Shown piece by piece: positions 1-7,237 of a stretch of DNA of 10,564 bases. The notes beneath the pieces are model-generated. The model had not been told where the DNA came from, made no database searches, and saw only the letters and a program-made list of their open reading frames with translations. The position numbers were made by a program, and so were the translations under genes. Origin of the DNA: an uncultured bacterium (GTDB taxonomy: Bacteria; Bacillota; Clostridia; Lachnospirales; Lachnospiraceae); contig CAMNLO010000030.1 in NCBI GenBank assembly GCA_946543095.1, positions 1 to 10,564 of the forward strand, given 5' to 3'. Positions within the stretch are counted from its first letter, which is position 1. Each line of letters begins with the position of its first letter.

Positions 1-2415
1 CATGTGTTCATCACCAGAATGGGACTGATCAAGGCGGAAGGGGAATACGAGAAGTCCTTCTCTTCCATGGGCGAGAACGAGATCACGGAAGAAGCGGATC
101 ATGTCATCGAAGTGCTGAAGACAAAATACTATCAGCCGTACCTCTCAAGGGATGAGAAGGAATACGCCGATCAGATCTTAAAGCTGATCGCATCCGAGGA
201 TGCCGTAAGACGCAGTGAGATCTTTTCGTTTCTCTCCATGAAGGGAGATGATTCCCGGCTGAACCAGATCTCCCGCATGATCGCGGACGGATCGGGCTAC
301 AGGGGGGATCCGGAAGTATTTGATACCCTGAAAGACTACAGCGACGCCATCATAAAGAGTCTCTGGAACTGCCGCACCACCTATCAGGACTGTCAGGCAT
401 CGATCCTTACTCCGGGCGAGACCGTTATGTCCATGGAAGTCTATGAGACATCACAGAAGGTCATCGAGGCTGCAGCGGAAGACAAGGGGCCTCAGGGGGA
501 GATTCAGAATGCGGTGGACAGGCTGTACCGCCTCTCCTGCATCGATAATGGGCGGATCGAAGATGCGGAGCCGGAGCTTGCGGTCTGCAATGAGCTGATC
601 GCGAAGGCCCACGATCGTTACGATTACGCGCTTCCGGACATCAGCGATAGGCAGTCGGTGGATGCGGACACCTATGACAGGGAAATGGCTGCGGCAAGCG
701 CAAAGCTGGACCGGTACCGGGCGGAAATAGAGAAGTTCATCCAGGCAAAGGTGGACAGGCAGATACAGAAGAATGACGGAGATGTCACGGATTCCCTGGA
801 ATATGTCTGCGCGGAGCTGAATCTGTATTACGGCCTGCAGGATCAGAATGCAAGTGATCCCAATGCGGATGAATTCACAGCGAAATATCTCAGGGCTTCC
901 CATGCTGCCCATATCGAATGGCTGAAGTCTCTGTTTGAGGACATCAAGAAGCGGGCAGGGGGAGAGGAACCCGGGGATGCGGAATACAATGATCTGAAGG
1001 CGAAATATGACAGAGCGGTGGATGATGAGGATTTCGCAAAAGCCAGGGATTACGAGCTGCAGTTAAAGGAATTCAACAGGACAGAGGAAGAAGAGGAAAA
1101 GGCGGCTGTCGATACAGGTGCCTACGACGGGCAGCTTCCCTTTGACAAGGATATCGGCGCCATCAATGCAAACCTGACGGCAGTGGGGAAATCCCTGATC
1201 TCCAAGAAGGATTTTTCCCTTGCGGACATCGTCGCACTCTACCTGTCGGGCGATGGAGACTCGGACGGCATTATGGAGCTTTTGCGGGAGGCGGTGGCAG
1301 CACAGGCGCCGGAAGAGCTCATTGAAGATATGAAAATGTACCTCACCGTTGCCCATTATGTTGCAGACATGGATGAAACGGGGTATGAGGAGTCGGATGA
1401 GGATGCCGCCGGAGCAGACGATGGCGGAACGGACGGAAGCGAAAACGGATCCGGCAGCGGCACGGAAGGCGGAAGCGGATCCGGGTCCGGCAGCGGTGCA
1501 GGCTCAGGCAGCGGCTCAGGAACAGGGAGCGGATCCGGTTCAGGCTCCGGATCGGGAGGTGCAGGCTCGGGCGCCGGGGCAGATGGGAATGCAGACGGCA
1601 GTCATGAGGATGAAGACAGCGAGGACGAGGAGATCCTGGAAGCCCTTGATCTCATCGAGGATAATGATGCCGATGAAGAGGAGGATGATCCCTATGCGCT
1701 GTATGATGATAAAGTGGAGGACAAGACCGGTTCTGCCAGAAACGCTGTCGGCAAAGGGAAATACTATGTCGCTCCGAACAAGGGCAATAATCAGAAGACG
1801 AATCTGACGAAGTCCAATATCGATAATGCCATTCTTAAGGCCTTTGGAGGCAGGAGCTTCGGCGAATTGGGAGCGGACGCTAAGGCCGCAGTGGTGGTGG
1901 CGCTGCACAGATTCGGACAGCAGCATAACGACGGTGTCTGCAAGGACTACGCAAAGGAGCTGCTCTCCCGGATCATGGAAGAAAATAATGTCCTGGTATA
2001 TGGACAGTATACCGGCGATTCCGTATATGAATATATAAGCTTCGGTGCCATCGACAATGCCAGAAGCTACACCGGATACCGTCATATGCATGAAGACGAA
2101 GACGACTCCCTGGGAAAGATCAATGACAAAGCCTATATCGGCTTCATTTTCCAGGTGGGAAGCCCCAGGGTGGCGCTGCCGGATGGCAAAAAGGACGTGC
2201 TTTCCTCAGAGGTGGTGGCGCAGAAGGATTATTACCTGGATGCAAGCGGCAGCACCAGATACCCCTACATGACGGAAACGGACGCCATGCGCCTGTTGGG
2301 ATTCGATGCGGAATACATCAAGGGAACTACCCATTCGGTCCTGGTCACTACGGGGATGGATAAAATGGTGAAAAAGGTCATGGATGCCTTAGAGGAGGCA
2401 GCGGGAATTGCGTAA
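1..2415 (+). CDS. Large multidomain protein with Gly/Ser linker (5' partial), paralogue of the next gene
   Basis: No named family recognised. The frame is open from base 1. The GTG at base 4 has no visible ribosome binding site, and the first residues (H-V-F-I) line up with H165-V-N-V-F-I of the downstream paralogue, so the gene probably starts upstream and lacks about 165 residues including any signal peptide. Numbering from base 4 (803 residues): a mostly helical charged body at 1-370, with a UVR-like hairpin around 330-358; a Gly/Ser linker at 470-533; a very acidic stretch at 534-562; and a C-terminal module at 603-803 shared with the neighbour (pattern I-D-x-A-I-x-x-A-F-G, then D-Y-A-K-x-L-L, then a beta-rich end with S-Y-T-G-Y-R). 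The last part (about 740-790) faintly resembles copper-amine-oxidase-type stalk domains. Its stop overlaps the start of the next gene, implying coupled translation. Export and surface location are inferred from the paralogue only. Confidence 0.8.
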   Translation, partial: HVFITRMGLIKAEGEYEKSFSSMGENEITEEADHVIEVLKTKYYQPYLSRDEKEYADQILKLIASEDAVRRSEIFSFLSMKGDDSRLNQISRMIADGSGYRGDPEVFDTLKDYSDAIIKSLWNCRTTYQDCQASILTPGETVMSMEVYETSQKVIEAAAEDKGPQGEIQNAVDRLYRLSCIDNGRIEDAEPELAVCNELIAKAHDRYDYALPDISDRQSVDADTYDREMAAASAKLDRYRAEIEKFIQAKVDRQIQKNDGDVTDSLEYVCAELNLYYGLQDQNASDPNADEFTAKYLRASHAAHIEWLKSLFEDIKKRAGGEEPGDAEYNDLKAKYDRAVDDEDFAKARDYELQLKEFNRTEEEEEKAAVDTGAYDGQLPFDKDIGAINANLTAVGKSLISKKDFSLADIVALYLSGDGDSDGIMELLREAVAAQAPEELIEDMKMYLTVAHYVADMDETGYEESDEDAAGADDGGTDGSENGSGSGTEGGSGSGSGSGAGSGSGSGTGSGSGSGSGSGGAGSGAGADGNADGSHEDEDSEDEEILEALDLIEDNDADEEEDDPYALYDDKVEDKTGSARNAVGKGKYYVAPNKGNNQKTNLTKSNIDNAILKAFGGRSFGELGADAKAAVVVALHRFGQQHNDGVCKDYAKELLSRIMEENNVLVYGQYTGDSVYEYISFGAIDNARSYTGYRHMHEDEDDSLGKINDKAYIGFIFQVGSPRVALPDGKKDVLSSEVVAQKDYYLDASGSTRYPYMTETDAMRLLGFDAEYIKGTTHSVLVTTGMDKMVKKVMDALEEAAGIA
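1411..1602 (+). repeat. Gly/Ser-rich linker coding repeat in the first gene
   Basis: This tract encodes about 64 residues dominated by Gly-Ser dipeptides (residues 470-533 of the visible protein). It is built from degenerate GGC/GGA plus AGC/TCC/TCA codons and repeated ggatccgg-type units. It separates the helical body from an acidic stretch and the conserved C-terminal module, so it probably acts as a flexible spacer. Varied synonymous codons suggest the length has been maintained rather than freshly expanded. Confidence 0.85.
2393..2398 (+). promoter_or_regulatory. Ribosome binding site that decides the TTG start at 2408
   Basis: AGGAGG lies inside the end of the upstream gene, nine bases before the TTG at 2408. 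The competing ATG at 2426 is 27 bases away and has no Shine-Dalgarno sequence of its own. The TTG codon lies five bases before the upstream TAA stop in another frame, an arrangement typical of translational coupling. Confidence 0.75.
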
Positions 2416-2500
2416 CCACAATCTTATGAAAAACTTCAGACAGGTGGCGCTGATCCTGGTGATGGTCCTGGTGGTGTGCTTTGCGGCACAGGTCAGTGCC
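2408..2500 (+). other. Sec signal peptide coding segment
   Basis: Residues 1-31 of the second large protein. A basic N-region (R2, K8, R11) is followed by a hydrophobic stretch rich in Val, Leu and Ile, then A-Q-V-S-A before F-D-S-S. The V-S-A site fits signal peptidase I. It marks the mature protein as exported across the membrane, unlike the phage-tail-like proteins downstream, which show no such signal. Confidence 0.85.
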
Positions 2501-5500
2501 TTTGACTCTTCCTTAACCTATGTATCCAAATCCGAGCAGTGGAGTAAGAACAAGGCCCTGTTGTATCCGGATGTGAAGCAGGGCCACCCGGACTATTTCC
2601 ACAAGGGGATGGTGCTGATCGGGACCTGGCTCATCGATCTTTCGGTGCTGAACGACGCCATGTACAATCTGGCGCTGGACAGCATGGAAAAATCGGGACA
2701 GAACTGCTACTACTATTATTCGGAGCTGGTGGATTCCAATCTTGGGGAGTGGAGGGATGCCGGCGGCGCCTCGGGCTTAAGCGATATTTCCTTCCGCGGG
2801 GAGAAGATCCCGGAATCGGATATGATGAACCTGTGGATCAGCAATGTGGTCCTGGACGACGGACGCATCCGGGATGTGGAAGACGTGGCCAACGGAGCCC
2901 ATGTCAATGTGTTCATCAATCCTTATAATACCGTGAATCCCTATGATATCCTGCATCTGCCGGAGCTGGATTCCGTGTATTCCCAGTTCCAGCAGTATGA
3001 GAAGCAGTACAGCGACTGGATAAACAACGATTATTCCAGCCCCACCTTTGACTATATCCAGGAGCAGCACCGCTGTATCACCTGTGCCGCCTTAAGGCTG
3101 GACAACTGGACGCCGCTGACGAATCTTTTCCCGTTCTTAAGACAGAACATGCAGAATTCGGAGACCCAGCAGTGCGACCAGGATCTGGACGTCCTGTATT
3201 CCTATTACGACTTTTATTCCGGCCAGAACAACAGAGATTATGCGGATCAGATCATGCGGCTGATGGAAGCCACGGATGCCCGCCGCAGGGCGATCTCCTA
3301 CAAGTGGCTGGCGGTGGAAGGGACGGATTCCCCCACCTCCCAGGAGGATGCGAGGAACGCCAGACAGGCCGGCAGATATAAGGAATGGATCGACCGCTAC
3401 GGCTCTCTGGAAAATATCAAGAATCAGTGCCGATACGATGTCCTGTTGAATGTGCAGTTTATGATTGAGTTCGGGGTGCCCCCGGAACAGTTTGTTCCGC
3501 CTGCGGACAGTGTTACGGACAATATCCCCCGCATCGCCACCACCCAGAACCTGATCTACAGCGGCATCACCTATAACCAGCGCCGCAGGGGCAGGGATGA
3601 CAAAGGGAAATTAAACGATAATTATTACGACGTGACCTTCTCCCCGGACTCCGCCTATGTGGATGCCTTAAGCGATGCCCTGGAGAAGTGCAACGAAAGC
3701 TATGCGAAGTACGAGCAGCTGTCCCTGACGGATACGCCGGACCAGATCCTGAATCACATGATCTATGAAACCTCCGAGCGGGCCATTACCTATGCAAGAC
3801 AGCGGAATGTCCCGAGTCTGGAGTCCAATCTACACGAGTTGGTGATCCTTGACAATATCGAAAAAGGAGCGGTGGTACATCGCGGGGAGGAGCGGGATAA
3901 GCTGACAGAGCTCATGACCATCGCCAACAGCCGCATGACGGAAAGACTGAGGGCCGGCGTGAGCCCTGAATACGGAAGCGCGAAAAGCGCGGGTATGGAG
4001 GATAAGTACTTAAATACCGTACTGGACGACCAGAAGGGCATTGTGGACAATGTGGTGGGACAGCTCCACAACTTCATCACCAATATGGTGTCCCGTCTGG
4101 AGAAGGAGGCCGCCATCAGCTTCATCGATGTCCAGATCGGCTACGCGGAAAGCCGCAGATCCGTTGTGAAAAACGATGAATTCAGCGCCAAAGCGGGAGA
4201 AGTCATTGACGCCCATATTGCCTGGCTGAGACAGCTCAGGAATTCCGTCCTGGGGGATGAGACCGGGGATGATGAGCTGGATGATCTGAAGGGTCAGATC
4301 GAAAAGCTGGAAAATGAGCGTATGGACGCTCTGGATAACAATAATCTGGACGAGGCCAATGATCTGGCGGACCGGATCGGTGAGCTCCAGGAGCAGGTGG
4401 AGGATATCCTGGCCCAGGCCGCGGAAGCGCTGAACTCGGGGGATGCCCAGGCAGCGGCGGCGGCGGCCTCCCTCTTAAAGGACACTCCTCAGGAATCCGC
4501 GGAGGAGATCGCCAATAAGGCGAAGGAAGATATCGCGGATGGGGAGCTGGACAATGTGGACCGTTATCTGGATGCCTTAGCGGGCCTCGGCGCCACCAAA
4601 CATATCGAAGAGATCGAGGATATGCTGGGCAGGAACGGCGCGCCGAAACGGTTTATCAACCTGGCAAAGGATGCTGCGGAAAGCAGCAAGGCCAGTGATC
4701 TGATGGGCGGCGGCTCCGGTGGATCAGGCGGGTCAGGGGGATTCGGAAGCGGATCCGGCGGCGCAGGAGGTGACCAGTCCGGTCAAGGAGGCGCCGGAAA
4801 GGACGGCAAAACAGGGGCCGGCGGAGCAGGCGATGGGACCGGCGGCGACCAGTCCGGTCAAGAAGAAGGGACAGATGGGACTGGGAGCGGTACCGGCGCA
4901 GGCACTGGCTCCGGCACCGGAAAAGACGGCAGCAAGGAGAAAGGCGACGGATCAGGCGCCGGCTCAGGCTCCGGGAAAGACGGCAAAACCGGCGACCAGT
5001 CCGGTCAGGGAAGCGGTGTATCCGAGGATGGAAAGGACGCCATCGACAAGGCCATCCGGGATGCCTTCGGAGATTCCCTGGACAATCTGGATGACGCGGA
5101 AAAGGCGGCAGTCCTTGCAGGCCTCTCCGAATTCTACGATAATAAGGGGAGCGCCTCCGGAACCTCCGGGGATGGGAGCGGCTCCGGATCGGGCTCCGGC
5201 ACCGGAAGCGGTTCCGGCACAGGAGCAGGTACAGGGACCGGCTCAGGAGACGGCAAAAACAGCGGCAATGACGCCCTGGCCTACGCGAAGAGCCTTCTGG
5301 ACGATCTGCTGAATTCCGGAAGCACCTTTATCTATAAGCAGTACGCTTATGACACCGCCTTCCGCTATGTGAACCTTGCGGCAGTGGATCTGTGCAGAGA
5401 CTATTCCGGCTTCCGGAATGCCTTACGGGGCTCGGATGAAGCCATGGCGAAGACCAACGGACCGCAGAGCTACGTCTTTGTGGTGGGGGACAGAGGGGCG

Positions 5501-5749
5501 AGAGCCTACGATGAATCCAGGGTCCAGCTGGACCAGAAACCGGTGGCGCAGGCAGATTCTTATATTTCTGAGAAATTAGGCAAGGAAAATGGTTTCCGTT
5601 ATACGTATATTAGTCAAACGGATTCGGAGAAGATCTTGGGAAACAGCTGTAGATACGTTCCCGATTCCAACTGGGCGGTCCTGGTGACGCCCAAAATGAA
5701 CAGGAAAGTGAAAGCGTTCCTGGATGCCTTGGACAAGGCAGGGCTGTAG
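2408..5749 (+). CDS. Secreted large multidomain protein with signal peptide and two Gly/Ser linkers, paralogue of the previous gene
   Basis: A 1113-residue protein of unrecognised family. The TTG start is chosen because AGGAGG lies nine bases upstream; an ATG at 2426 would remove six residues but keep the signal peptide. Residues 1-31 form a Sec signal peptide: basic start, hydrophobic core 13-27, and likely signal peptidase I cleavage after V-S-A at 31. C24 lies in a poor lipobox context, so a lipoprotein is unlikely. Residues 32-620 are a long mainly helical, Tyr- and Asp-rich body, followed by a UVR-like helical hairpin (about 622-672), an Ala-rich helical stretch (670-765), a Gly/Ser linker (767-873), a first piece of the conserved module (877-912), a second linker (914-953) and the rest of the module (954-1113). 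There is no C-terminal membrane anchor or LPXTG motif. Exported function is well supported; the job is unknown. Position just upstream of phage-tail-like genes suggests a shared role. Confidence 0.85.
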   Translation: MRNHNLMKNFRQVALILVMVLVVCFAAQVSAFDSSLTYVSKSEQWSKNKALLYPDVKQGHPDYFHKGMVLIGTWLIDLSVLNDAMYNLALDSMEKSGQNCYYYYSELVDSNLGEWRDAGGASGLSDISFRGEKIPESDMMNLWISNVVLDDGRIRDVEDVANGAHVNVFINPYNTVNPYDILHLPELDSVYSQFQQYEKQYSDWINNDYSSPTFDYIQEQHRCITCAALRLDNWTPLTNLFPFLRQNMQNSETQQCDQDLDVLYSYYDFYSGQNNRDYADQIMRLMEATDARRRAISYKWLAVEGTDSPTSQEDARNARQAGRYKEWIDRYGSLENIKNQCRYDVLLNVQFMIEFGVPPEQFVPPADSVTDNIPRIATTQNLIYSGITYNQRRRGRDDKGKLNDNYYDVTFSPDSAYVDALSDALEKCNESYAKYEQLSLTDTPDQILNHMIYETSERAITYARQRNVPSLESNLHELVILDNIEKGAVVHRGEERDKLTELMTIANSRMTERLRAGVSPEYGSAKSAGMEDKYLNTVLDDQKGIVDNVVGQLHNFITNMVSRLEKEAAISFIDVQIGYAESRRSVVKNDEFSAKAGEVIDAHIAWLRQLRNSVLGDETGDDELDDLKGQIEKLENERMDALDNNNLDEANDLADRIGELQEQVEDILAQAAEALNSGDAQAAAAAASLLKDTPQESAEEIANKAKEDIADGELDNVDRYLDALAGLGATKHIEEIEDMLGRNGAPKRFINLAKDAAESSKASDLMGGGSGGSGGSGGFGSGSGGAGGDQSGQGGAGKDGKTGAGGAGDGTGGDQSGQEEGTDGTGSGTGAGTGSGTGKDGSKEKGDGSGAGSGSGKDGKTGDQSGQGSGVSEDGKDAIDKAIRDAFGDSLDNLDDAEKAAVLAGLSEFYDNKGSASGTSGDGSGSGSGSGTGSGSGTGAGTGTGSGDGKNSGNDALAYAKSLLDDLLNSGSTFIYKQYAYDTAFRYVNLAAVDLCRDYSGFRNALRGSDEAMAKTNGPQSYVFVVGDRGARAYDESRVQLDQKPVAQADSYISEKLGKENGFRYTYISQTDSEKILGNSCRYVPDSNWAVLVTPKMNRKVKAFLDALDKAGL
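4706..5026 (+). repeat. First Gly/Ser-rich linker tract of the secreted protein
   Basis: Encodes residues 767-873, a Gly-rich tract with Ser, Thr, Ala, Asp and Lys. It contains three exact copies of the 14-mer gaccagtccggtca at 4772-4785, 4847-4860 and 4994-5007, each giving D-Q-S-G-Q, and two G-K-D-G-K-T-G units at residues 797-803 and 856-862. All spacings are multiples of three, so copy loss or gain by recombination would keep the frame. Probably a flexible, disordered spacer. Confidence 0.85.
5147..5266 (+). repeat. Second Gly/Ser/Thr-rich tract inserted inside the conserved C-terminal module
   Basis: Encodes residues 914-953, mostly Gly-Ser and Gly-Thr dipeptides. In the upstream paralogue the equivalent segment is a short loop (residues about 637-646 there) that directly joins the same two helices. 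The tract is therefore an insertion or expansion in a loop of the module rather than a boundary between domains. Confidence 0.75.
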
Positions 5750-5784
5750 GAAGCAGGAAGGCAAAAGGAGAAAAGGAGTTATCC

Positions 5785-6375
5785 ATGGCAGATTATCCTA
5801 TCATTTCGGATGTGAGTTCCTTCATCGTGAGGACCCTCAGGAAGAAGATGTGTCCTGAGCCCATCCCCTCACCGAACAACATCGAGGTCTCTTCTCCCGC
5901 CTCCCAGGACGTGGACTATATCCTCGGACTCTATCTGTATGATATCCGGGAAGAGAATGATGTGGCCCGCCCCCAGACAATGCCCAGGGGAAGAGTCAAG
6001 TTAGTCGTGCCGCCGAAACCGTATAGCTTATACTATATGGTTTTCATCAACGGGGGTTCCCAGATGGGATTAAAGGCCCCCGATATACAAAAGATCATCG
6101 GAAGAGTGGCGCAGATCGTTAATGATAACGCGTCGGTCTATCCGAATGAGCTGCAGTCCTGGCTGGATGTTCAGGAGCCTCCGATCGTACTGTCTCAGGC
6201 GAAGATAAGTCTGGAGGAAAAAGTCCGGGTGTGGAGCGCGATCAATAAGCCTTACCAGATCAGCCTCTTCTACAAGGCGGCGCCCGTATTCCTGTCCAGC
6301 GAGCTGGTCCTGACTCCTCCGAGGGTCAAAGAGGCCGAATTTGGGCTGCATATTGCCGGAGAGGATGACCAATGA
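5785..6375 (+). CDS. DUF4255 / Pvc16-like contractile injection system protein
   Basis: A 196-residue protein matching, by eye, the DUF4255 (Pvc16 N-terminal) family found in nearly all eCIS clusters. Family features seen are the start I-S-D-V-S, a P-S-P-N-N-I segment near residue 30, a beta-strand run Y-I-L-G-L-Y-L-Y-D-I near 50-59, a P-P-K-P-Y-S-L-Y-Y motif near 77-85, and the end pattern with S-S-E-L-V-L-T-P-P. Length is typical. In the Afp and PVC particles the homologue is thought to terminate the tube or sheath at the end away from the spike, acting in the cytoplasm during assembly. AAGGAG at 5773-5778 lies six bases before the ATG. The gene follows the secreted paralogue by 35 bases and overlaps the next gene by ATGA, so one transcript is likely. 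Family membership is confident; the exact role is by homology. Confidence 0.88.
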   Translation: MADYPIISDVSSFIVRTLRKKMCPEPIPSPNNIEVSSPASQDVDYILGLYLYDIREENDVARPQTMPRGRVKLVVPPKPYSLYYMVFINGGSQMGLKAPDIQKIIGRVAQIVNDNASVYPNELQSWLDVQEPPIVLSQAKISLEEKVRVWSAINKPYQISLFYKAAPVFLSSELVLTPPRVKEAEFGLHIAGEDDQ

Positions 6376-7184
6376 ACGGAACTCTTATCCGCACCACGCT
6401 CGATCTGGTGGTCCGTCTGATCGACACCACCACCGGCAACCCGCCGACCACCGATGCTGTCCGTTTCAGCAGGGGGGGCCGCCCTGTCGTAGCAATGAAC
6501 AAGGGCGGAGGCAATCATATCTTTATCAATCTCGGCAGAGAAGATTTTCTCATGCGGATCGAGGTGGACGGGTATGATCCCCTGGAGAAACAGATTGAAT
6601 TTCCGGAGGAAGGTATGCTGGAGACCGATGTGTTCCTGATGCCGTCAGAGAACGCATATCGAGGCGGAAGGGTCATCACATTGGCGGGGAGGATCCCCGG
6701 TCTTTCATCCATCGAGGCAGTCAGTTTATCAATGCCGGTTTGCTCTATCAGCGAATTCGACGACAAGAAGAATATCATGACGCTGTTTTTGCCAAACCGG
6801 AGGATCGGAATGGAAGGTGTGTACTACGGGTTAGTGCACGAAACGGAAGCCGCCTACGAGAAATTCGAGGTGGTGGAAGTGATCTCTGCCGTATCGGTCC
6901 GGATCAGGGAACCCCTGCAGGAGGAGTACCTGCTTAATTCCCCTATCTCGAGAGTCGTTTTCGGGAAGGTGGAAAAGGATGGAAGCTTCATCCTGCGCGT
7001 CAGGGACAGCGCTACGGACCTGCGTTATCTGGTCCGTATCGAGGCGAAAGGCGGAACAGGGTTCCAGGAGGTGGATTTCCACGATCTGGAGGGCGTCGTC
7101 TTAAAAGCACCGAAAAAGAAGGCGGCCCGAAAGAAAGAGGAAGAACCGCAGCCGGAAGGAGAAACGCCGCAGGAAGAGTCGTAG
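6372..7184 (+). CDS. Hypothetical CIS-cluster protein with beta-rich N-terminus and charged tail
   Basis: A 270-residue protein I cannot assign to a named family. It starts in an ATGA overlap with the DUF4255 gene, with GAGAGG about seven bases upstream. Residues 8-92 look like an all-beta sandwich of the carboxypeptidase-regulatory or PEGA kind: alternating hydrophobic strands, a V-D-G-Y-D-P turn near 65-70 and a closing V-F-L-M-P near 87-91. Residues 100-235 are also strand-rich, with a K-D-G-S-F turn near 202-206. Residues 245-270 are a Lys/Glu/Pro tail that is probably disordered. It has no signal peptide or membrane segment. Location between the probable tube cap and the spike-tip gene suggests a structural or adaptor part of the particle; this is inference from position. 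Alternatives include the C-terminal half of a split Pvc16-type protein. Confidence 0.75.
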   Translation: MNGTLIRTTLDLVVRLIDTTTGNPPTTDAVRFSRGGRPVVAMNKGGGNHIFINLGREDFLMRIEVDGYDPLEKQIEFPEEGMLETDVFLMPSENAYRGGRVITLAGRIPGLSSIEAVSLSMPVCSISEFDDKKNIMTLFLPNRRIGMEGVYYGLVHETEAAYEKFEVVEVISAVSVRIREPLQEEYLLNSPISRVVFGKVEKDGSFILRVRDSATDLRYLVRIEAKGGTGFQEVDFHDLEGVVLKAPKKKAARKKEEEPQPEGETPQEES

Positions 7185-7237
7185 GGGATTCCCCGGAGCT
7201 TTCATAGCGGCAAGCCAGGAGAGAAAGGAGGAGGTGA

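Noticed and set aside
1411..1602. CRISPR array or regulatory tandem repeat
   Set aside because: The repeats are degenerate, in frame and encode Gly/Ser dipeptides. There are no uniform repeats with unique spacers.
1540..2091. Open frame of 183 codons on the - strand opposite the first large gene
   Set aside because: It lies wholly within a strongly supported gene, has no ribosome site or recognisable motif, and its length reflects the GC- and repeat-rich opposite strand.
2408..2500. Lipoprotein signal peptide using C24
   Set aside because: The residues before C24 (L-V-V) do not form a good lipobox, and a clear V-S-A signal peptidase I site follows seven residues later.
4719..5312. Open + strand frame of 197 codons within the Gly/Ser linkers
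   Set aside because: Out-of-frame reading of Gly/Ser repeats gives Pro/Ala/Gln-rich sequence. This is a by-product of repeat composition.
5599..5604. Possible -10 promoter element TTATAC in the AT-richer patch
   Set aside because: No convincing -35 hexamer is found 16-18 bases upstream, so a promoter is not listed as a feature.
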